The translations under genes were made by a program, and so were the position numbers. From Pseudomonadota bacterium (lineage in GTDB: Bacteria > Pseudomonadota > Gammaproteobacteria > Burkholderiales > Methylophilaceae): a DNA stretch of 64,000 nucleotides. Location of the stretch: the NCBI GenBank assembly GCA_029563075.1, contig JAKQTN010000044.1, positions 1 to 64,000 on the forward strand. The letters run 5' to 3'. The notes beneath the pieces are model-generated. The model made no database searches and was not told where the DNA came from. It saw nothing but the letters and a program-made list of their open reading frames with translations. Below, in pieces: positions 17,917 to 24,778 of this stretch (the stretch's first letter is position 1; each line of letters starts with the position of its first letter).

Positions 17917-18582
17917 ATGATGGTTGCCAAAATCGAGAAGCTTGTGCACATTCCAGTAGATCATGTACACATTGAGGGTATGCTCAAGCTGCCCGACAAT
18001 GCCAAAGGCATTGTCCTGTTTGCCCACGGCAGTGGCAGCAGCCGGCATAGCCCACGCAACAACTATGTGGCCAATGTGCTGCATGATAGCGGCATCGGTA
18101 CGCTGCTCATGGATTTGCTCACGCCGGAAGAGGATACGGATTACCAGACGCGATTTGATATCCCTTTGCTTACGCAACGTCTGCTGATTGTCACAAGCTG
18201 GGTATGGGAAGATGCGCTCACCAAAAACCTCCCGGTTGGATATTTTGGTGCCAGCACGGGTGCTGCAGCTGCATTACAGGCAGCAGCCGCTAGCGGTAAA
18301 GAAATCCGTGCGGTGGTTTCTCGTGGTGGCCGCCCTGACCTTGCAGGGCAGAGAAGTCTTGGCCATGTTACTTGCCCAACCCTGTTATTAGTGGGCGGCT
18401 GGGATGATGTGGTAATTGAGCTGAACCGCGAGGCTTACGCTTGCATGAACTGTGAAAAAGAACTCTCAATCATTCCAAATGCAACGCATTTGTTTGAAGA
18501 GCCCGGCACTTTGGAAGAAGTGGCGCGCCAGGCAACGGCGTGGTTTGTTCGGCATCTGGAACCACTGCAAAAACAGGATTGA
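17917..18582 (+). CDS. Alpha/beta hydrolase (dienelactone hydrolase-like)
   Basis: 221 residues, cytosolic, AAGGAG before two adjacent ATGs. GIVLFAHGSGSSRHSPRN gives the oxyanion region, YFGASTGAAAALQAA the nucleophile elbow (G-A-S-T-G, Ser near 109), GGWDDVVIELNREA the likely acid, and PNATHLFEEPG the catalytic His. This matches the dienelactone-hydrolase-like proteins often found in bacterial gene neighbourhoods next to phosphoribosyltransferases. Only 8 bp separate it from the radical SAM gene, so it belongs to the operon and may process its product. Substrate unknown. Confidence 0.82.
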   Translation: MMVAKIEKLVHIPVDHVHIEGMLKLPDNAKGIVLFAHGSGSSRHSPRNNYVANVLHDSGIGTLLMDLLTPEEDTDYQTRFDIPLLTQRLLIVTSWVWEDALTKNLPVGYFGASTGAAAALQAAAASGKEIRAVVSRGGRPDLAGQRSLGHVTCPTLLLVGGWDDVVIELNREAYACMNCEKELSIIPNATHLFEEPGTLEEVARQATAWFVRHLEPLQKQD

Positions 18583-18842
18583 CTACCCACTGCCAGCCTG
18601 CAATCACGTCATCAAATTGTTCATAAGTAGTTTCCCTTATTGATTGAGGTTAGAAATGAGCGTCAAATCTAATTAAATTCGAGCTGCTAAGGACTATGGA
18701 AAATTGATCAAATAGTATTATTGCGCTCGCGTTTGTTGTAAAAGTTGGCATCTTAATGGATCAGCCTTAAGTGGAAGGGTGCTGAGTTACCTCGAGTCAG
18801 CATAGTCAGAGTCACTGAAGTTTAAGTCGGAGGAAGTTCTGC
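18583..18842. other. Intergenic region, nothing firm found
   Basis: 260 bp between the hydrolase operon and the DUF4124 gene. I see no clear terminator, RNA gene or repeat. The last 15 bp hold GGAGG, the ribosome site of the next gene. Confidence 0.5.
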
Positions 18843-19583
18843 ATGAAATGGTATCGCAGCATTCCAGTTCTCTTGTTTTTTGTGGTAATAATTCCTACCA
18901 TAGCCGCAGTAGTATATAAGTGGGAGGATGAAAAAGGCATAGTTCATTACTCCGATAAACCACAAGAAAATAATAAGAAAACACCAAAAATTATTAATTT
19001 GCCTGACGCTTCGCCTGAGACCATTGATCGAGCACTGCGCTTGAATAAACAGTTAAAGGAACAGAAGATAAAAGAAGAATCTCGGGCTACCAATGAACGA
19101 ATAGCACAGCAAAAACAAGAAGAAGCCCAAGCAAATTACAGTCAGCACATAAAGTCATGTGGCAGGGCACGTCAGGAACTAAACACCTTACGCAATGGGC
19201 GGGCTTTTCGGTACCATGAAAATAATGTACGGGAATTTCTCGATGATAAAACCACGAATGCCGAAATTAACAGGCTAAATGCATTTATTGAAGCTGAATG
19301 CAATAAAAATCCAGGGGATCTAAAACTTGAGCAGCTTGAAGCCGAACGGTTCAGTGCACAACAAGTCATCGAGGATAACTGTGTAGTTGCAACCGACCGA
19401 TTGATGTTGATGAACAAGCCCGAGGCGAAAAGCCTTTCTTCCGATCTAAAAGAGGCAAAACAGAACGTTGATTTTTGGTGCAAAAATACTACCGGGGATA
19501 AAACAATTATTCTGCGCAGAAACATCATTATAGAGAATAAATGGAAGGATAAATGGGGTGAGAAACGATTATTTGACTTTTAA
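18843..19583 (+). CDS. DUF4124-domain exported protein
   Basis: 246 residues. A signal peptide (about residues 1-21, hydrophobic VLLFFVVIIPTIAAVV) leads into YKWEDEKGIVHYSDKPQ, the DUF4124 motif common in exported betaproteobacterial proteins. The remainder is a highly charged helical, probably coiled-coil region with several cysteines (CGRARQELN, ECNKNP, DNCVVATD, WCKN) that could form disulfides in the periplasm. GGAGG precedes the ATG. Codon use looks more AT-rich than neighbouring genes. No function is known. Confidence 0.8.
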   Translation: MKWYRSIPVLLFFVVIIPTIAAVVYKWEDEKGIVHYSDKPQENNKKTPKIINLPDASPETIDRALRLNKQLKEQKIKEESRATNERIAQQKQEEAQANYSQHIKSCGRARQELNTLRNGRAFRYHENNVREFLDDKTTNAEINRLNAFIEAECNKNPGDLKLEQLEAERFSAQQVIEDNCVVATDRLMLMNKPEAKSLSSDLKEAKQNVDFWCKNTTGDKTIILRRNIIIENKWKDKWGEKRLFDF

Positions 19584-19670
19584 ATCAGGCGTTTGAACCT
19601 CATTCAAAAACGACTCCACTATCAAAAAGGGCCTGAAGGGGTCCGTGTCGCAATTCTTTTTAGTTCCAAC

Positions 19671-19735
19671 TGGATTCCCCCGTGTCGTAGCACGGGGCAG
19701 GCTCAAATCGCGCTACGCTTGTACGGAATGACGAG
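19671..19735. repeat. Hairpin-forming intergenic element (ATTCC...GGAAT type)
   Basis: Outer ends ATTCC and GGAAT enclose a perfect 7-bp stem CCCCGTG/CACGGGG with a 6-nt loop. The border sequence TGGATTCC...GGAATGACG resembles dispersed intergenic repeats of Gram-negative genomes. Only one copy is present in this window, so the repeat status is unproven. It lies between the convergent DUF4124 and small exported-protein genes. Confidence 0.45.
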
Positions 19736-19812
19736 AAAACCCAAGGGTGAGCAACTTGGTTGCCCACGATTTATTACTTAGCTGTACTAGCTAATACAGC
19801 TAAGCTATCAGA

Positions 19813-20097
19813 TTATTTTTCGCACCTGAGTTTTGCTTTAATGGTATCACCAGCCTTGTATTCCTGTAATGTTTCCTTTGATGCATTAAATTCATGTACC
19901 GTACCACTAGTATCGCGTAGGGTGATTTTTTCCTGATCCATATCCACCTTAACAACTTTTCCTTCCAGCTGTCCCGGTGTACCCTCTTTAGCGCAACTGA
20001 CAACTGCAGCTTCTGCCATTACGACGCCACTCTGCATAGTCAACCCGACAATCGCAATAGCGGTTAAGCGTTTCAATATATTCATCTTTGTATTCAT
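19813..20097 (-). CDS. Small exported protein, possible OB-like fold (94 aa)
   Basis: Start at ATG 20097, chosen because GGGAGG lies just upstream; the frame stays open further upstream, where it only reads antisense through the next gene. A signal peptide of about 28 residues (ILKRLTAIAIVGLTMQSGVVMAEA) precedes a 65-residue mature domain with GQLEGKVVKVDMDQEKITLRD and a pair of cysteines (SCAKE and LRCEK) that could form one disulfide. The strand-rich short domain recalls DUF1344-like periplasmic proteins. Function unknown. It lies 11 bp after the glycine-zipper lipoprotein gene. Confidence 0.72.
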   Translation of the reverse strand: MNTKMNILKRLTAIAIVGLTMQSGVVMAEAAVVSCAKEGTPGQLEGKVVKVDMDQEKITLRDTSGTVHEFNASKETLQEYKAGDTIKAKLRCEK

Positions 20098-20108
20098 CTG
20101 GGCCTCCC

Positions 20109-20315
20109 TTATTTTGTGATATCGTAAATAGCACCAGCTGCAGCGCCAACACCAGCACCTATCAAAGCGCCTTTTTTTGCACCATGCCCTGTGCCAGCAC
20201 CCACCGCAGCGCCCGCGCCCGCGCCTACCGCTGCGCCAGTCACAGTTCCACACGCCGTTGTAACCAGTGTGACAAGCATTAATCCAGAAACTACTTTCGC
20301 CCTCGTCTTGTTCAT
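20109..20315 (-). CDS. Small glycine-zipper lipoprotein (68 aa)
   Basis: Lipoprotein signal peptide with lipobox TTAC at about residue 22 (VTTACGTVTGA). Almost all of the mature chain is Gly/Ala repeats (GAAVGAGAGAAVGAGTG and GALIGAGVGAAAGAIYD), a glycine-zipper like that of OsmB/SlyB-type outer-membrane lipoproteins. The two zipper halves flank HGAKK and probably form a helical hairpin in the membrane. It is a likely two-gene unit with the 94-residue exported protein. Its place beside the sigma-E operon suggests an envelope role, which is an inference. Confidence 0.8.
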   Translation of the reverse strand: MNKTRAKVVSGLMLVTLVTTACGTVTGAAVGAGAGAAVGAGTGHGAKKGALIGAGVGAAAGAIYDITK

Positions 20316-20438
20316 GTTTTGTATCCTTTCATCAAAAAGAAATGCAATTACAGCTGTTTAATAGCGCGCGAAACCCAATTAGGTTGACTAGCGCCTAAGC
20401 AGTTTTTTGCATTGCCAAACTAATTATCCAAACAAACA

Positions 20439-21857
20439 TTACTTAATCACCTTGATGGGAACATACAAGGTATTTTCACCACGCTGTACCAGCACCGCTA
20501 TTGTTTTACCTGCGGCAATAGCATTAATTTGCTTGTTGAACGCTTCTACGCTTTGCGTCTCGGAGTTATTCAGGCCAAGTATCACATCGCCACGGCGAAT
20601 GCCTGCCTGCGCAGCTGCACCAGTGCTTTCTGCCACCAGCAAGCCGTTTTTGCCGTTAAGTTTTTTCTTTTGCTGCGGAGTGAGCTCTTTAAGCGTAAGG
20701 CCGATTTTATTTGGCTCTGCCTTAGGTGCGGGCTTGCCTGTAGCTGGCGTGTCACTAGAATCAGAAGGCATTTCGCCTATGCCGATATTCAGGGTTTTTA
20801 CCGCGCCTTTGCGTAGAATCTCCACGGCTGCAATTTTGCCGGGCTTAGTTGCGCCCACAGCACGCGGCAGATCGCTGGATGCGATAATCGCTTTGCCATC
20901 AAACTTGGTGATTACATCACCGGGTTCCAAACCGCCTTTGTCGGCCGGGCTGTTTTTCTCCACACCGGCAATCAGCGCGCCGTTGGTGTTTTTCATGCCA
21001 AATGACTCTGCCAGTTCTTTGGTGATTTCCTGAATCGCGATGCCAAGCCAGCCGCGCGTGATTTTTCCGCTTACTTTAAGCTGGTTAGAAATATCAATCG
21101 CAACATCTATCGGGATGCTGAAAGACAGGCCCATCGAGCCGCCGCTGCGGCTGTAAATTTGCGAGTTAACGCCTACCACCTCGCCACGCAGGTTATAAAG
21201 TGGGCCGCCAGAGTTGCCCGGGTTGATGGCAACGTCGGTTTGAATGAACGGCACAAAATTCTCTTGCGGCAAGGCACGGCCTTTGGCACTGACGATACCT
21301 GCTGTCATGGTGTTTTCCAGGCCGAATGGCGAGCCAATGGCCGCTACCCATTCGCCTACTTTTAATGCAGCTGGGTCGCCGATGGTGGCTTTAGGTAAGT
21401 TAGTAGCTTCGATTTTAATTAAAGCGACATCGGTGCGTTTATCTGTACCGATAATCTTAGCCTTGAATTCACGTTTATCATTTAATTTAACCAGCACTTC
21501 ATCCGCCTCGTTCACCACGTGGGCGTTGGTTAAAATGTAGCCATCCGTGCTGATAATAAAGCCGGAACCCAGCGATTGCGATTTATATTCCTGCCCGCCA
21601 TCGCCCTGGCCAGGCATGCCGGGAATGCCAAAGCGTTTAAAAAACTCTTGCAGGTCAGGGTCATTTGGCATGTTAGGGAAAGGCATCGCATTACCCGCTT
21701 GCATAACCTGTGTAACGCTAATATTTACCACCTCTGCGCCGTGCTTTTCCGCCAGCTCGGTAAAATCAGGCAAGTCTTTTGCTGTTGCAGCCTGGTTAAA
21801 ACTTGTCAATGCGAAAACAAATGCAAATGATGCGGTTGAAATCCAACTTTTTAACAT
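20439..21857 (-). CDS. mucD: Do-family periplasmic serine protease MucD/DegP-like
   Basis: 472 residues: signal peptide to about residue 26, trypsin-like domain, two PDZ domains. The catalytic triad is visible as TNAHVV (His), TDVALIKI (Asp) and NPGNSGGPLYN (Ser). PDZ1 begins at GWLGIAIQEI near 255 and PDZ2 near GLTLKELTPQ at 375, each with a GDVI-type loop. It degrades or refolds misfolded envelope proteins and damps sigma-E activity. Last gene of the rpoE operon. The region between rseC and this gene holds CTTAACT at 21897, 21912 and 21922, the last within the end of rseC; their meaning is unclear. Confidence 0.94.
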   Translation of the reverse strand: MLKSWISTASFAFVFALTSFNQAATAKDLPDFTELAEKHGAEVVNISVTQVMQAGNAMPFPNMPNDPDLQEFFKRFGIPGMPGQGDGGQEYKSQSLGSGFIISTDGYILTNAHVVNEADEVLVKLNDKREFKAKIIGTDKRTDVALIKIEATNLPKATIGDPAALKVGEWVAAIGSPFGLENTMTAGIVSAKGRALPQENFVPFIQTDVAINPGNSGGPLYNLRGEVVGVNSQIYSRSGGSMGLSFSIPIDVAIDISNQLKVSGKITRGWLGIAIQEITKELAESFGMKNTNGALIAGVEKNSPADKGGLEPGDVITKFDGKAIIASSDLPRAVGATKPGKIAAVEILRKGAVKTLNIGIGEMPSDSSDTPATGKPAPKAEPNKIGLTLKELTPQQKKKLNGKNGLLVAESTGAAAQAGIRRGDVILGLNNSETQSVEAFNKQINAIAAGKTIAVLVQRGENTLYVPIKVIK

Positions 21858-21912
21858 CTAATTATTTTCCTTCAATATGATTTAACAAAAACTTTACTTA
21901 ACTAAATTCTGC

Positions 21913-22395
21913 TTAACTGAACTTAACTACTGTTTCCTCAAAAGCCAGCCTTAAAATCACCGGTTGCTGCAATGTAAAATAGCTGCTAGACATGGTATGG
22001 CCTTTTACCCACAGCAGGCCTAGCACCAAACCAGTTGCAGCACCGATCATGGCACTGCTGTTTGTATCATAGATTTGTGTCGCTAATATGGCGCCAATCA
22101 GTAAGGTTGCAAGGGGCAGCATGTAAAGCAACAAGGCGCTTCTTAACAGTGCTTTTTCATCAATACCGACAATAACGCTGTCACCCACTTTTGCGTTGAT
22201 ACGATTTTGTGCCTTAAATGCAGCAGACCGGTGTGCAAACAATTTGCCCCAAATGGAATTGCCGCAACCACGCGTCTGGCCACACAGGCCACAGGCAGTT
22301 TTGCGTTCAATTTCGAGTGTCGCGATGGCATCGCTCGGCAAAGTGCTGTTAATTGCTCTTTCGAGCGAAAGGACAACGGCGCGTTCTTCTATCAT
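21913..22395 (-). CDS. rseC: SoxR-reducing system protein RseC
   Basis: 160 residues with the RseC/MucC layout: an N-terminal soluble part with cysteine cluster CGLCGQTRGCGNSIWGKLF (near 36-54), then two transmembrane helices (about 85-105 and 113-130). Family members sit in the sigma-E operon and in Rnf/SoxR-reducing contexts. Direct biochemistry is thin. It follows rseB by 15 bp. Confidence 0.87.
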   Translation of the reverse strand: MIEERAVVLSLERAINSTLPSDAIATLEIERKTACGLCGQTRGCGNSIWGKLFAHRSAAFKAQNRINAKVGDSVIVGIDEKALLRSALLLYMLPLATLLIGAILATQIYDTNSSAMIGAATGLVLGLLWVKGHTMSSSYFTLQQPVILRLAFEETVVKFS

Positions 22396-22410
22396 ACGAT
22401 TTTATTAGGA

Positions 22411-23388
22411 TTATTTTGATGCGGATTGTTTTTTAAAGCTGACTGCTCGGGCGATTTGCATTACCGTGGCTTCTGGCACCTCGCCTACCACCGTGATCTG
22501 ATAACCTTCAATCACGTTAGCGCAAATATTGGTAGAACCTATCAGCATGTGTCCCATTTTCGGGCGCATGCCTTTCGTTAACGGCTCGATAAACAAAGAG
22601 ACCGAAGCAATGCCGTCAGAGAATATCATTTGATCTACCGGTGCTGCTTTACCAGGTACCGCCAGCGCGATGTGATCCACTTTGGAATAGCCTGCAGGTA
22701 GCTCGGTCACAATCCAGTTACTTTCTACACGGTTGACTGCAGTGGTGTCTTGCATCACGTAGTTTTTGCTTACATCAATTTTGGGCTGAAACCAGTTGGC
22801 ATCCTGCGAGTAAAGCATGTCGATCCGGCTAAACGCAATCTGTTCCAGTGTCTGTTTCTTGTTATCAAGCAAAGCCATCTTCAGCAACAGGCCATATTCC
22901 GTATCTGCCCAAATCTTATAGCTGTACCGAAAAGCATCGTTAGGGATCAACTCGATAATCTGCGCTTCTCGTCCAGCCACATTTTCCAAAGCGCCAAGAC
23001 GCGCGTTATAGCTGACTTTAATCGTCTCCAACTCGGTCGGTAGCATGGCCGGGAACAGATTCTGCCCACGCCGCTTTTCAATCACCATTTTTTGATTTTG
23101 CGGACGGAATATCACAATATTGCTGCCTTGGCTGTATACTTCACGCGACTGGCCAGTTTGCACGCCGTTATCCAGCACCACGTTACGTGTCATCTCCTGC
23201 CCGTCGTTGTTCATGTGCGTGATTTGCACCGAGCTTGTCTGCTTGCCATTCTGATACACAAACACGCCTTGGTAATTCAACTCGCGCGCGGCATAAGCGG
23301 TTTTTTGCAACAATAACCAGACGTCGTCCACCGCCAGACTACTGAGACTGAATGCGCTCAGCAATAACGCACACACAACACGCAACAT
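22411..23388 (-). CDS. rseB: Sigma-E regulatory protein RseB/MucB
   Basis: 325 residues with an N-terminal signal peptide (to about residue 19) and the two-domain MucB/RseB architecture. The lipoprotein-carrier-like N-domain contains LNYQGVFVYQNGKQTSSVQI, and the C-domain contains MSRFSDGIA-like FSDGIASVSLFIEPL near 258. RseB binds the periplasmic end of RseA and shields it from DegS until lipopolysaccharide or mislocalised lipoproteins displace it. The start overlaps the rseA stop by one base (TAATG), implying stoichiometric synthesis. Confidence 0.93.
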   Translation of the reverse strand: MLRVVCALLLSAFSLSSLAVDDVWLLLQKTAYAARELNYQGVFVYQNGKQTSSVQITHMNNDGQEMTRNVVLDNGVQTGQSREVYSQGSNIVIFRPQNQKMVIEKRRGQNLFPAMLPTELETIKVSYNARLGALENVAGREAQIIELIPNDAFRYSYKIWADTEYGLLLKMALLDNKKQTLEQIAFSRIDMLYSQDANWFQPKIDVSKNYVMQDTTAVNRVESNWIVTELPAGYSKVDHIALAVPGKAAPVDQMIFSDGIASVSLFIEPLTKGMRPKMGHMLIGSTNICANVIEGYQITVVGEVPEATVMQIARAVSFKKQSASK

Positions 23389-23873
23389 TATTGTTTCGGC
23401 TCCGTATAACTGGCGGCTTGAATATAGTAAGCGGCACTGCTAGGAGCTGCAGCCTGATGAGCCTGTAGATATTCCGTTGGTACGCTTTGCGCGATTTCTA
23501 CCGGCGACAATGCTTCCGACTTGTTCAATTGCTGTTCCAGCACCATCACACCCACAAACATCACAGCTGCGACCGATGCTGCAACCGACCAGAATCGCGC
23601 CGGTTTTTTATGGTTATGTTTTTTATCTGGAGATTGTGATGCTGAAGAAGAATTTGGTGCCAATACGGTAGGCTCGGCTTCAAGTGCTGCCATCACGCGA
23701 CGGCTGAAATCGCTGCGCATATAGACATCGCCGCGCATGGCGTCGCCAATTAAATGGTAATGCGCCCAACAGGCTCTCAGCTCGCCACCCGATTTGGCAG
23801 ATGCAATCAGATGTTCGGAGTTTTCGATATCAAACTCGCCATCTATCAGTGCAGACAATTGATCTTTCATCAT
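23388..23873 (-). CDS. rseA: Anti-sigma-E factor RseA/MucA
   Basis: 161 residues. The N-terminal cytosolic domain opens KDQLSALIDGEFDIENSEHLI, matching RseA_N, with GELRACWAHYHLIGDAMRGD as the sigma-contacting helices. One transmembrane helix lies near residues 98-114 (SVAASVAAVMFVGVMVL), followed by a short periplasmic tail for RseB. It holds sigma-E at the membrane and is cut by DegS and RseP under envelope stress. The periplasmic part is shorter than in E. coli, as in many betaproteobacteria. Confidence 0.92.
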   Translation of the reverse strand: MMKDQLSALIDGEFDIENSEHLIASAKSGGELRACWAHYHLIGDAMRGDVYMRSDFSRRVMAALEAEPTVLAPNSSSASQSPDKKHNHKKPARFWSVAASVAAVMFVGVMVLEQQLNKSEALSPVEIAQSVPTEYLQAHQAAAPSSAAYYIQAASYTEPKQ

Positions 23874-23916
23874 AAACCTCTAAATATAAAACTCAAACTA
23901 ATGTTATTAACGTATC

Positions 23917-24546
23917 TTACCAGCGCTTGCCGTCTGGCGTATCCAATAATGGGCGCAACTTCAACGCAATGGTTTCGCGTGCTCTAAATATGCGTGAACG
24001 CACGGTGCCAATTGGGCATTGCATCAAAGTTGCGATTTCTTCATAACTCAAACCTTCAATCTCGCGCAGCGTAATCGCTGTGCGTAATTCTTCCGGTAAA
24101 CTAGCCACCGTGTCATTCACGGTCTGCGCAATCTGCTTGGTCATCATGGCAGTTTCCGGCGTATCCATGGTGCGCATCTCGCCACCATCTTCAAAGTTCT
24201 CGACGTCTTCAATCTCAACTTCCTGCATCACTTGTGGCCGGCGGCCCATCGAAACCAGGTAGTTTTTCGCCGTGTTGATGCCAATGCGATATAGCCAGGT
24301 GTAAAACGCGCTATCGCCTCTAAAATTATGCAAAGCGCGATATGCCTTGATAAATGATTCCTGAACCACGTCCTCAACTTCAGCCTGGTCGCGAATCATG
24401 CGGCCAAGCAAACGCCCAAGCTTGCGGTGGTATTTTTCCACCAGCAACCCAAACGCTTTTTTGTCGCCCTGCTGCGCGCGCTCCACCAACACCTGGTCAA
24501 TTTCGCGATTGCCCGCATTGGGATTTTCGTTTGGCTTATCAGCCAT
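23917..24546 (-). CDS. rpoE: RNA polymerase sigma factor RpoE (AlgU)
   Basis: 209 residues from ATG 24546, close to the 190-200 of typical RpoE. Region 2 is seen in FGLLVEKYHRKLGRLLGRM and DVVQESFIKAYRALHNFRG, and region 4 in LREIEGLSYEEIATLMQCPIGTVRSRIFRARE. It directs envelope-stress transcription and autoregulates its operon. Oddity: the frame is open upstream, and an in-frame ATG at 24657 has a far better ribosome site (GGAGG, 6 nt away) than 24546 (GGGAG, 10 nt away). A form with about 37 extra N-terminal residues is therefore possible. Confidence 0.93.
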   Translation of the reverse strand: MADKPNENPNAGNREIDQVLVERAQQGDKKAFGLLVEKYHRKLGRLLGRMIRDQAEVEDVVQESFIKAYRALHNFRGDSAFYTWLYRIGINTAKNYLVSMGRRPQVMQEVEIEDVENFEDGGEMRTMDTPETAMMTKQIAQTVNDTVASLPEELRTAITLREIEGLSYEEIATLMQCPIGTVRSRIFRARETIALKLRPLLDTPDGKRW

Positions 24547-24778
24547 TGAGGTATTACTCCCTGTCCCTGTCTTCTTGTAGCCCGTAGTATACGCCTGTAG
24601 GGCAGGTTCTACGAAACTTGACCGGGATAATTCCTCAATTTTGCTCGTCTGTAACATTTGCATCCTCCAAACTTGAATCTAGCTGACACCTAAAATTAAA
24701 CTACTTTTTTTATCTTTGCTAGCTTAAGGATAAAGACACGGATAAACTCTCATTAGTTCATTCACATAACATTTTGCC

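Noticed and set aside
19778-19803. TTAGCTGTA/TACAGCTAA stem-loop as a terminator
   Set aside because: Nine-bp stem but with an AT-rich, 8-nt loop and no T-run on the minus strand; too weak to call for the 19813 gene.
20098-20253. Trp/Cys/Arg-rich extension of the 94-residue exported protein
   Set aside because: It is the antisense-like reading of the glycine-zipper gene in another frame; the signal peptide and ribosome site put the start at 20097.
21897-21928. Three CTTAACT heptamers near mucD as a binding array
   Set aside because: Spacing is irregular (15 and 10 bp) and one copy lies in the end of rseC; chance in AT-rich DNA cannot be excluded.
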